A DNA stretch of 6,653 nucleotides from Rhodobacter sp. (GCA_013824055.1 PNNE01000018.1:1-6653); one strand, 5' to 3'; shown: positions 1 to 5,101, counted from the stretch's first letter. Notes: a model not told the origin generated them from the letters alone. Made by a program: numbers and translations.

Positions 1-471
1 CTCAAGGACCTGTCAGCGCCCGATCCGTCGTCGATCTTCAACTTCTTCGGCCTGATGCCCTGGGACGCCCCCGCGCAAGGGTCGATCCTGCACCTGATCT
101 TCATCGGCATCCTGCCGATCCTGCTGGGCATCACCATGTGGATGCAGCAGAAGCTGAACCCGGCACCGACCGATCCGGTGCAGGCCTCGATCTTCGCCTG
201 GATGCCCTGGGTCTTCATGTTCATGCTGGGCGGTTTTGCCAGCGGCCTGGTGGTCTACTGGATCGCGAACAACACGATCACTTTCATCCAGCAGTACCTG
301 ATCATGTGGAGCCACGGGAAGCGGCCGGACATCTTCGAAAACATCCGCTCGGCCAAGGTTGCCAAGGCCGAAGCAAAGGCGTCGCCCCCGGAAAAGTCGC
401 CGCCTGAAAAGAAGCCTGCGGCCAACAGCCCGAAGCCTCCGACATCGGCACCGAAGAACCGCAAGAAATGA
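1..471 (+). CDS. yidC: Membrane protein insertase YidC, C-terminal part (5' end outside window)
   Basis: YidC (Oxa1 family) inserts and folds inner-membrane proteins, alone or with SecYEG. Frame 1 is open from the first base, so the gene starts upstream; the 156 residues seen are the C-terminal part of the conserved Oxa1 core. Visible are a hydrophobic segment at fragment residues 29-46, the family stretch WMQQKLNP at 47-54, and the last core helices with MPWVFMFMLGGFASGLVVYW at 68-87, followed by NN and QQ at 90-98. After about residue 104 comes a soluble, Lys/Pro-rich tail with a tandem SPPEK repeat (128-137), ending in NRKK. Basic YidC tails are known to contact the ribosome in some species; that this one does is inference. 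The stop overlaps the start of the next gene by ATGA, so translational coupling is likely. Downstream order (MOSC gene, engB) matches the usual alphaproteobacterial neighbourhood. The family call is secure; only the missing N-terminal part is unknown. Confidence 0.96.
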   Translation, partial: LKDLSAPDPSSIFNFFGLMPWDAPAQGSILHLIFIGILPILLGITMWMQQKLNPAPTDPVQASIFAWMPWVFMFMLGGFASGLVVYWIANNTITFIQQYLIMWSHGKRPDIFENIRSAKVAKAEAKASPPEKSPPEKKPAANSPKPPTSAPKNRKK

Positions 472-1214
472 CGATACGGCTGGCCCATATCTTCCGACAT
501 CCGATCAAGGCCTACGGACGCGAAATGCTCGCGTCCGTTCGTCTTTCTGCGGAGCAGGCCCTGCCGTTTGACCGGGAATGGGCCGTTGCGCACGAGGCGG
601 CCAGGATCGGCCCGGGCTGGAACCCCTGCATGAATTTCACGCGGGGCGCGAAGGCCCCCGCGCTGATGGCCGTCACGGCCGCGCTGGAGGAAGCCACGCG
701 GCGGGTCACCCTGTCGCATCCGACTGCGGGAGAGATCAGCATCCTCCCGGACAGCCCGGAGGATCAGACGCGCCTTCTGGCCTGGGCAGACCCGCTGATC
801 CCTGCGGACCGGGCGCGGCCCTCGGCGGTGGTGCGTGGCGGGGTTGCGATGACCGACAGCGACTATCCGTCGATCTCGATCCTGTCGCTGGCGTCGCTGC
901 AGGACCTTGGACAGAAGATGGGGTTGGATCTGTCCATCCACCGCTGGCGCGGAAACCTGTGGCTGGACGGGGCGGACGCCTGGGCCGAATGGGGCTGGAT
1001 CGGCCAACGCTTCCGGCTGGGGGACGCCGTGCTGGAAGTGGTCGAACGCATCACCCGCTGCACAGCAACGACGGTCGACCCCCAGACGGGAGAGGTCTCG
1101 GGCAATACTCTTGCCGCGCTGGAAAGCGGTTACGGCCACCAGGACTTCGGCGTCTTTGCCCGTGTGGTCGACGGCGGCAGCATCGCCGCAGGCGACGAAT
1201 GGAGACCCGCATGA
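468..1214 (+). CDS. MOSC domain-containing protein
   Basis: A 248-residue cytosolic protein of the MOSC (molybdenum cofactor sulfurase C-terminal) superfamily, whose characterised members (mARC, YcbX, YiiM) bind molybdenum cofactor. The N-terminal MOSC_N-like barrel is seen as HPIKAYGREML (11-21) and LPFDREWAV (32-40). The MOSC domain follows, with HRWRGNLWLDG (158-168), W-x-E-x-x-W-x-G (172-179) and the segment RCTATTVDPQTGE (197-209). Cys198 in the last segment is the residue expected to ligate molybdenum. The start is chosen because its ATG overlaps the yidC stop (ATGA at 468-471) and lies next to the conserved N-terminal motif; only a weak purine-rich stretch precedes it. It also overlaps engB by ATGA, so it is the middle gene of a translationally coupled run. 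No redox partner domain or molybdopterin gene is in the window, and the substrate is unknown. Family assignment is firm; function is not. Confidence 0.9.
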   Translation: MTIRLAHIFRHPIKAYGREMLASVRLSAEQALPFDREWAVAHEAARIGPGWNPCMNFTRGAKAPALMAVTAALEEATRRVTLSHPTAGEISILPDSPEDQTRLLAWADPLIPADRARPSAVVRGGVAMTDSDYPSISILSLASLQDLGQKMGLDLSIHRWRGNLWLDGADAWAEWGWIGQRFRLGDAVLEVVERITRCTATTVDPQTGEVSGNTLAALESGYGHQDFGVFARVVDGGSIAAGDEWRPA

Positions 1215-1861
1215 CCCTGCAATTCGCCCTGGCACCCGAACCCGAGGACGAAGCGCGCGAACGTGGCCGGTTGCTGTTCGCCGGTCCCGTCACCTTTGTC
1301 AAAGGCGTGGTGGCGATGTCCGGCCTGCCCCCGGCCGACCGGCTGGAAGTCTGCTTTGCCGGACGGTCCAACGTCGGCAAATCCAGCCTGATCAACGCCT
1401 TGACCGGCCGCAAGACCTTGGCTCGGGCGTCCAACACTCCGGGCCGGACGCAAGAAATCAACTACTTCGCCTTGGGCGAAGAGCGGTATCTGGTCGACCT
1501 GCCGGGCTATGGCTATGCAGAGGCCCCGGTGGCGGTGGTCGCCAAGTGGCAGGCGCTGCTGAAGCAGTATCTCTCCGGCCGGGTCACCTTGCGCCGCGCT
1601 TTCGTGCTGATCGATGCGCGGCATGGGGTCAAGGCGGTGGACGAGGAGATTCTCAAGCTTCTCGATCGCTCGGCCGTGACCTTCCAGGCGGTGCTGACCA
1701 AGGTCGACAAGATCAACCGGGTCGAGCGTGAAGCGGTGATCGACCAGGTGAAGGGCGCCTTGGGGAAGCATCCGGCGGCCTATCCCGAACTTGTCGTGAC
1801 CAGTTCCGAGAAGGGCGAAGGGATCGAAACCCTGCGCGCGATCATCGCCACGATGGAGTGA
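1211..1861 (+). CDS. engB: Ribosome biogenesis GTPase EngB (YihA/YsxC family)
   Basis: A 216-residue TrmE-Era-EngA-EngB-type GTPase needed for late assembly of the 50S subunit in the cytoplasm. All G motifs are visible: G1 GRSNVGKSS (51-59), G2 with Thr77 in NTPGRTQ, G3 DLPGYG (96-101), G4 TKVDK (163-167) and the G5 region TSSEKG (197-202). GRSNVGKSSLIN and NTPGRTQ are diagnostic of EngB rather than Era or Der. The ATG at 1211 is preferred because GGAG at 1201-1204 sits 6 bases upstream. An in-frame ATG at 1199 would swallow that site. The start overlaps the MOSC gene stop (ATGA), indicating coupling. Length is normal. The gene ends one base before the stop codon of convergent yidD, so there is no room for a terminator between them. 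In related genomes argB often follows; it does not here. Confidence 0.97.
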   Translation: MTLQFALAPEPEDEARERGRLLFAGPVTFVKGVVAMSGLPPADRLEVCFAGRSNVGKSSLINALTGRKTLARASNTPGRTQEINYFALGEERYLVDLPGYGYAEAPVAVVAKWQALLKQYLSGRVTLRRAFVLIDARHGVKAVDEEILKLLDRSAVTFQAVLTKVDKINRVEREAVIDQVKGALGKHPAAYPELVVTSSEKGEGIETLRAIIATME

Positions 1862-1862
1862 C

Positions 1863-2111
1863 CTAGCGGCCCGCGTCGTGATCGGGGTCGGCCCCCGGCA
1901 CCGGGTCATAGCCCTGCCCGCCCCAGGGGTGGCAGCGGCAGATGCGGTGGGCGGTCAGGTAGCTGCCCTTCAGACCGCCATGCCGTTCCAGCGCCTCCAG
2001 CGCATAGGCCGAGCAGGTGGGCTGGAAACGGCAGCCATGTCCGACCCAGGGCGACAGCAGCAGGCGATAGGCGCGGACGGGCAGCGCGACAAGATGCGCC
2101 AGCGGAGTCAT
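1863..2111 (-). CDS. yidD: Membrane protein insertion efficiency factor YidD
   Basis: A small (82-residue) basic YidD protein, a peripheral inner-membrane factor that assists YidC-dependent insertion. It shows the family pattern: an amphipathic/hydrophobic N-terminus (PLAHLVALPVRAYRLLLSP), then GHGCRFQPTCSAYALEAL, and the C-terminal CRCHPWGGQGYDPVP. The conserved Cys residues and the YRLLLSP and HPWGGQGYDP segments are diagnostic, and the length is normal. The ATG (2109-2111) overlaps the rnpA stop by ATGA. GAGG lies 6 bases upstream inside rnpA, so the gene is translationally coupled to rnpA. In many genomes yidC follows yidD on the same strand; here yidC is on the opposite strand and upstream, with engB facing yidD tail to tail. 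The last codons (DPDHDAGR) are poorly conserved in the family and may vary freely. Confidence 0.95.
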   Translation of the reverse strand: MTPLAHLVALPVRAYRLLLSPWVGHGCRFQPTCSAYALEALERHGGLKGSYLTAHRICRCHPWGGQGYDPVPGADPDHDAGR

Positions 2112-2515
2112 GCCCGGCCTCGATGCACCGAAAGCAGCGCCTGCTCCAGGTCCGCCCGCAGGTCGGCGTAGGGGCGCGCGACGGTGGCTTCGGGCCGGGC
2201 CACAAGGACGTAGTCCCAGCCGGGCAACGCACGGGGGGCAAGCACCTCGCGCGCCAGGGCCCGCAGGCGGCGCTTGGCGCGATTGCGCAGGACCGCGTTG
2301 CCGATCTTCTTCGACGCGGTAAAGCCGATGCGGGACCGCGGATCGCCATCCGCCCGGTCACGGGCCTGAAGCAGGAAGCCCCCGGTTCCCTGCCGCCGCG
2401 CCGACGCGGCCCTGAGATAGTCGGCACGCTTTGTCAGCACGCAAAGCGAAACCGCCGGAGAGCCGTCGGGCGCTGCGGCAGCGATGCCTTGGCCCTGGGT
2501 CTCCGGCGGTGTCAT
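2108..2515 (-). CDS. rnpA: Ribonuclease P protein component
   Basis: RnpA (C5 protein), the protein subunit that helps the RNase P ribozyme bind and cleave the 5' leader of pre-tRNAs. The 135-residue product carries the RNR signature SKKIGNAVLRNRAKRRLR (68-85). Ahead of it is the LTKRADYLRAA segment (27-37), and behind it the DYVLVARPEA strand (101-110). About 22 extra N-terminal residues precede the usual family start, a common trait in Rhodobacteraceae. The ATG at 2515 was chosen because it is the first in-frame start after the rpmH stop, with AGGA 10 bases upstream (weak, long spacing). A GTG at codon 26 would give a shorter, more canonical protein but has no visible ribosome site. The gene lies 35 bases after rpmH and overlaps yidD by ATGA, the standard rpmH-rnpA-yidD operon order. 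Confidence 0.93.
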   Translation of the reverse strand: MTPPETQGQGIAAAAPDGSPAVSLCVLTKRADYLRAASARRQGTGGFLLQARDRADGDPRSRIGFTASKKIGNAVLRNRAKRRLRALAREVLAPRALPGWDYVLVARPEATVARPYADLRADLEQALLSVHRGRA

Positions 2516-2525
2516 GTGCTTGGTG

Positions 2526-2529
2526 TCCT
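2526..2529 (-). promoter_or_regulatory. Weak ribosome binding site of rnpA
   Basis: Read on the minus strand, AGGA ends 10 bases before the rnpA ATG (A at 2515). It is the only Shine-Dalgarno-like element in the rpmH-rnpA gap. Its long spacing would fit a low translation rate for RnpA, which is needed in far smaller amounts than L34. It is the main support for the long rnpA start. Confidence 0.4.
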
Positions 2530-2531
2530 GA

Positions 2532-2545
2532 CGCCCCAGGGGGCG
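2532..2545 (-). other. Possible small hairpin between rpmH and rnpA
   Basis: In the minus-strand transcript, arms CGCCCC (2545-2540) and GGGGCG (2537-2532) can pair. With a realistic 4-base loop this leaves 5 G-C pairs, starting 5 bases after the rpmH stop. No U-tract follows, so it is not a normal intrinsic terminator. It could stabilise the rpmH 3' end or slow read-through into rnpA; at this GC content a stem this short may also be chance. Confidence 0.3.
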
Positions 2546-2550
2546 CGTGA

Positions 2551-2685
2551 TCAGGCGGTCAGCTTGTGACGGCCCTTGGCGCGGCGGGCGGCCAGGACCA
2601 GACGGCCGTTCTTGGTGGCCATGCGCGCACGAAAGCCGTGGCGGCGCTTGCGAACCAGGTTCGACGGTTGAAAGGTGCGCTTCAT
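2551..2685 (-). CDS. rpmH: 50S ribosomal protein L34
   Basis: A 44-residue, strongly basic ribosomal protein L34 of the large subunit. The product opens with MKRTFQPSNLVRKRRHGF, the near-invariant L34 signature, continues RARMATKNGR and ends RRAKGRHKLTA. Length matches the bacterial family exactly. The ATG is at 2685-2683 on the minus strand, with GGAG (2696-2693) 7 bases upstream, a good ribosome site. It is the first gene of rpmH-rnpA-yidD and has its own promoter and a structured leader (separate entries). Unlike the common arrangement, the operon points towards engB rather than continuing into yidC. Confidence 0.98.
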   Translation of the reverse strand: MKRTFQPSNLVRKRRHGFRARMATKNGRLVLAARRAKGRHKLTA

Positions 2686-2692
2686 CGCGGCT

Positions 2693-2696
2693 CTCC
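2693..2696 (-). promoter_or_regulatory. Ribosome binding site of rpmH
   Basis: GGAG on the minus strand, with 7 bases to the rpmH ATG. It lies 11 bases downstream of the 3' arm of the leader hairpin (2708-2740). Folding would therefore leave it accessible, while a protein bound to the hairpin could block it. Confidence 0.7.
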
Positions 2697-2707
2697 ATTA
2701 GACTTGA

Positions 2708-2740
2708 CCCGAACCCGGTGGATTCCGATGCGGATTCGGG
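2708..2740 (-). promoter_or_regulatory. Hairpin in the rpmH leader
   Basis: In the minus-strand RNA, CCCGAAUCCG (2740-2731) pairs with CGGGUUCGGG (2717-2708), giving 10 consecutive pairs (nine Watson-Crick plus one U-G) around a 13-base loop. On the plus strand the same position would be a C-A mismatch, so the helix is continuous only in the rpmH transcript. It lies wholly between the predicted start point (near 2755) and the rpmH ribosome site. No U-run follows, so it is not a terminator. An mRNA structure governing translation or stability of L34 is the natural reading, but the function is inferred; I do not recognise a named RNA family. Confidence 0.55.
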
Positions 2741-2763
2741 GGGGCCCATAACTTGAAGCCCGT

Positions 2764-2792
2764 CCTTTACGGGCGGTTTCGGCCCAAGTCAA
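2764..2792 (-). promoter_or_regulatory. Predicted housekeeping sigma-factor promoter of rpmH
   Basis: On the minus strand, a -35 of TTGACT (2792-2787), a 17-base spacer and a -10 of TAAAGG (2769-2764) face rpmH. The -35 matches five of six consensus bases and the spacing is ideal; the -10 is moderate. Transcription would start near 2755, leaving a leader of about 70 bases. The bases after the -10 are ACGGGC, a GC-rich discriminator of the kind found at growth-rate and ppGpp-controlled promoters. The position upstream of a ribosomal protein operon supports the call. Confidence 0.65.
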
Positions 2793-2815
2793 CGCAGGCC
2801 AAGCGGATTTCCTGC

Positions 2816-2846
2816 AACATTTCGCTACAGTCGCCCGGGAAATGTT
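2816..2846. repeat. Perfect 8-bp inverted repeat upstream of the TVP38 gene
   Basis: Arms AACATTTC (2816-2823) and GAAATGTT (2839-2846) are exact reverse complements separated by 15 bases. They are A/T-rich in an otherwise GC-rich region. The element sits between the divergent rpmH promoter and the TVP38 start, and its spacer contains TACAGT (2826-2831), a possible plus-strand -10 without a good -35. It could be an operator for a dimeric regulator of the three-gene unit, or an RNA hairpin. It does not match FNR, Fur or LexA sites. The rest of 2793-2948 shows no convincing plus-strand promoter. Confidence 0.4.
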
Positions 2847-2937
2847 TCAGTTCACTGGCGATTGCACCGCGACGCATCAACGCCGCGTGAAACCCCTGTC
2901 CCCTGCGAGCGACCTGCGCCATGGTCATCCCCCATGC

Positions 2938-2942
2938 AAGGA
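2938..2942 (+). promoter_or_regulatory. Ribosome binding site deciding a GTG start for the TVP38 gene
   Basis: AAGGA lies 6 bases ahead of the in-frame GTG at 2949. The alternative ATG at 2934 overlaps this site and has no Shine-Dalgarno sequence of its own; neither does a TTG at 2862. The GTG is therefore the best supported start. Confidence 0.65.
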
Positions 2943-2948
2943 CCTGAC

Positions 2949-3677
2949 GTGCCCCCCCCTTCCGCGACACCCGATGCCCGTTCATGGCTGAAGCGCCTGC
3001 CGATCCTGGTGATTCTGGCCACCGCCCTGCTGGGCGCGGTATTGCTTCGCGATGAGCTTGGCTTCGAGACGCTGGCCCGCCACCGCGAAGACCTGCTGGC
3101 CTTCCGCGATGCGCATTACCTTTGGGCCGTGCTGGGGTTCCTGTCCGCCTATGTGGTGATTGTCGCTCTCAGCCTGCCGGGCGGCACGGTGGCAACGCTG
3201 ACGGGCGGGTTCCTCTTCGGCCTTTTTCCCGGCGTGCTTTACAACGTGGCGGGCGCGGGCACCGGGGCGGTCCTGGTGTTCCTGGCCGCGCGCACGGGGT
3301 TTGGCGCGGCCCTGGCGCAAAGGCTGGAGACGGCGGGCGGCAAGGCGGCACGTTTGCAGGCCTCCCTGCGCGAGAATGAATGGTCGGTCCTGTTCCTGAT
3401 GCGCCTGGTGCCGCTGGTGCCCTTCTTCATCGCCAACCTGATCCCGGCCTTCGTCGGCACCGGGCTTTACCGCTTTGCCGTCTCGACCTTCATCGGGATC
3501 ATTCCGGGGGCGCTGGTCTTCACCTCGGTCGGGTCGGGCCTGGGCGAGGTCTTCGCGCGGGGCGAGGCTCCGGACCTTGGGATCATCTTCACGCCGCCGG
3601 TTCTGTTTCCGCTGCTTGGCCTTGCCGCACTGGCGGCGCTGCCGATGCTGCTGCGGGCCATCAAGGGAGTGCCATGA
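2949..3677 (+). CDS. TVP38/TMEM64 family (VTT domain) inner-membrane protein
   Basis: A 242-residue integral membrane protein of the VTT/DedA superfamily. Related proteins (DedA, VMP1, TMEM41B) are implicated in moving or scrambling membrane lipids; the bacterial TVP38 branch is poorly characterised. A Pro-rich N-terminus and basic RSWLKRL precede hydrophobic segments near 17-33, 57-76, 83-113, 147-168, 176-197 and 213-236. Family landmarks are LPGGTVATLTGGFLFG (76-91), the Gly-rich AGAGTGAVLVFLAAR (101-115), RLVPLVPFFIANLIPAFVG (152-170) and GIIPGALVFTSVGSGLG (183-199), which fit the re-entrant VTT core. The GTG start rests on an AAGGA site; starts at 2934 (ATG) or 2862 (TTG) would add 5 or 29 unconserved residues. 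The stop codon abuts the next ATG directly. In other bacteria a VTT domain and an FAD oxidoreductase like the next gene occur fused in one protein, so a working partnership is likely. Substrate unknown. Confidence 0.88.
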   Translation: MPPPSATPDARSWLKRLPILVILATALLGAVLLRDELGFETLARHREDLLAFRDAHYLWAVLGFLSAYVVIVALSLPGGTVATLTGGFLFGLFPGVLYNVAGAGTGAVLVFLAARTGFGAALAQRLETAGGKAARLQASLRENEWSVLFLMRLVPLVPFFIANLIPAFVGTGLYRFAVSTFIGIIPGALVFTSVGSGLGEVFARGEAPDLGIIFTPPVLFPLLGLAALAALPMLLRAIKGVP

Positions 3678-5093
3678 ATGCAGCGGATCGAAACGGATAT
3701 CTGCGTGATCGGCGCCGGGTCCGGGGGTCTGTCGGTCGCCGCGGGGGCCGTGCAGATGGGCGCGCGGGTCGTGCTGATCGAAGCGGGCGAGATGGGCGGC
3801 GACTGCCTGAACTCGGGCTGCGTGCCCTCGAAGGCGCTGATCGCCGCCGCAAAGGCGGCCGAGGCGCAGCGGCGCGGGTTCCGCGGGGTCGCGCCAGTCC
3901 CCCCGCAGGTGGATTTCGCCGCCGTGAAGGATCACCTGCGGGCGGTGATCGACGAGATTGCCCCGGTCGACAGCCAGGAACGGTTCGAGGGCCTGGGCTG
4001 CACGGTGATCCGCGCCTTTGCCCGCTTCACCGGCCCGCGGGAAGTCCAGGCGGGCGACACGATGGTCCGCGCCCGGCGCTTCGTGATCGCCACCGGCTCG
4101 CACGCGCTGGTGCCGCCGATCCAGGGGGTAGAGACGGTCCCCTACCTGACCAACGAGACGATCTTCGGCCTGCGCGACCGACCGCAGCATCTGATCGTCA
4201 TCGGCGGCGGTCCCATCGGCGTCGAGCTGGCACAGGCGCATCGGCGGCTGGGCTGCGAGGTGACGGTGATCGAGGGCGCGCGCGTCCTGGGCCGCGAGGA
4301 CCCCGAGCTTGCCGCCGTGGTGATCGCCGCGCTGCAAGCCGAGGGACTCACTCTGGTCGAGGGCCAGCCCGTCGTGCGGCTTTCGGGCAGCGACGGGATG
4401 GTCGAGGTCACGCTGGGCGACGGTCGGCAGATCACGGGCTCGCACCTCTTGCTGGCCGTTGGTCGCAAGGTGGCGCTGGAGGGGATGAACCTCGAGGCGG
4501 CGGGCGTGGACTACACGTCAAAGGGTGTCACGGTGGACGGCCGGTTGCGGTCGTCGAACCGGCGCGTCCATGCCGTGGGCGACGTGGCAGGCGGGTTGCA
4601 GTTCACGCATGTCGCGGCCTGGCACGCGGGGATCGTGATCCGCCAGGCCGTGCTGGGCCTGCCCGCCAGGGCCGACCCGCGCGCGCTGTCGCGGGCCACC
4701 TACACCGACCCCGAACTGGCCCAGGCGGGGCTGACCGAAGCCGAAGCGCGCAAGCTGCACGGCGCTGCGGTCAGCGTGGTGCGGGCCGAGTTCGCCCACA
4801 ACGACCGCGCGCTGGCCGAGGGCAAGGGCAAGGGGCTGATCAAGGTGATGGTCGTCAAGGGACGCCCGGTCGGCGCCAGCATCGTCGGCCCGCAGGCCGG
4901 AGAATTGATCGGGCTTTGGGCCCTGGCAATCTCGTCCAGGCTGAAGATGTCCGCCATCGCCGCGATGGTCGCGCCCTATCCCACGCTGGGAGAGGTTTCC
5001 AAACGCGCGGCGGGTGCCTATTTTAGCCCTACGCTGTTTGAAAACCCGACGTTGAAGCGCCTGGTCAGGGTCGTGCAACGCTGGGTTCCATGA
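3678..5093 (+). CDS. FAD/NAD(P)-dependent disulfide oxidoreductase (class I, LPD/mercuric reductase superfamily)
   Basis: A 471-residue cytosolic flavoprotein of the class I pyridine nucleotide-disulfide oxidoreductases. In order: FAD-binding GAGSGG (12-17); redox disulfide GGDCLNSGCVPSK (Cys43, Cys48); NAD(P) Rossmann motif GGGPIG (176-181) with Glu199 at the end of its second strand, which favours NADH over NADPH; second FAD motif VHAVGD (297-302); and a C-terminal dimerisation domain from about 335 (YTDPELAQAGLTEAEA, 342-357). The active-site HPTxxE of dihydrolipoamide dehydrogenase and glutathione reductase is YPTLGE here (434-439): the His is Tyr, the Glu is kept. A Tyr at this place recalls mercuric reductase, but the N-terminal metal domain and C-terminal Cys pair of MerA are absent. 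Enzyme name and substrate therefore stay open. The ATG directly follows the TVP38 stop, with AGGGAG about 9 bases upstream, and VTT-FAD fusions are known. The sensor kinase gene begins 21 bases downstream. Confidence 0.93.
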   Translation: MQRIETDICVIGAGSGGLSVAAGAVQMGARVVLIEAGEMGGDCLNSGCVPSKALIAAAKAAEAQRRGFRGVAPVPPQVDFAAVKDHLRAVIDEIAPVDSQERFEGLGCTVIRAFARFTGPREVQAGDTMVRARRFVIATGSHALVPPIQGVETVPYLTNETIFGLRDRPQHLIVIGGGPIGVELAQAHRRLGCEVTVIEGARVLGREDPELAAVVIAALQAEGLTLVEGQPVVRLSGSDGMVEVTLGDGRQITGSHLLLAVGRKVALEGMNLEAAGVDYTSKGVTVDGRLRSSNRRVHAVGDVAGGLQFTHVAAWHAGIVIRQAVLGLPARADPRALSRATYTDPELAQAGLTEAEARKLHGAAVSVVRAEFAHNDRALAEGKGKGLIKVMVVKGRPVGASIVGPQAGELIGLWALAISSRLKMSAIAAMVAPYPTLGEVSKRAAGAYFSPTLFENPTLKRLVRVVQRWVP

Positions 5094-5101
5094 AGCCGGA
5101 C

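Noticed and set aside
255..1235. Minus-strand open frame of 326 codons opposite yidC and the MOSC gene
   Set aside because: No recognisable domain; it spans the junction of two clear genes on the other strand, as expected for a shadow frame.
1884..1910. GC-rich inverted repeat (CCCGG/CCGGG) inside the 3' end of yidD as a terminator
   Set aside because: The loop would be only 2 bases, there is no U-run, and it lies in coding sequence; ordinary GC-rich self-complementarity explains it.
2758..2774. GCCCGT/ACGGGC hairpin that could look like a terminator
   Set aside because: No U-tract follows on either strand and it coincides with the -10 region of the rpmH promoter, so a terminator is unlikely.
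2921..2947. Eight-codon open frame (MVIPHART) ending 1 base before the TVP38 GTG start
   Set aside because: A leader peptide coupled to the GTG is possible, but there is no good ribosome site ahead of its ATG and nothing in the peptide suggests attenuation.
2686..2948. Chromosome origin, as rpmH often lies near oriC
   Set aside because: I see no TTATCCACA-type DnaA boxes, no A/T-rich unwinding region and no dnaA, gidA or parAB genes; in alphaproteobacteria rpmH need not mark the origin.
2982..4445. Minus-strand open frame of 487 codons opposite the TVP38 and oxidoreductase genes
   Set aside because: Low-complexity polar composition without motifs; explained by GC-skewed codon positions of the real genes.
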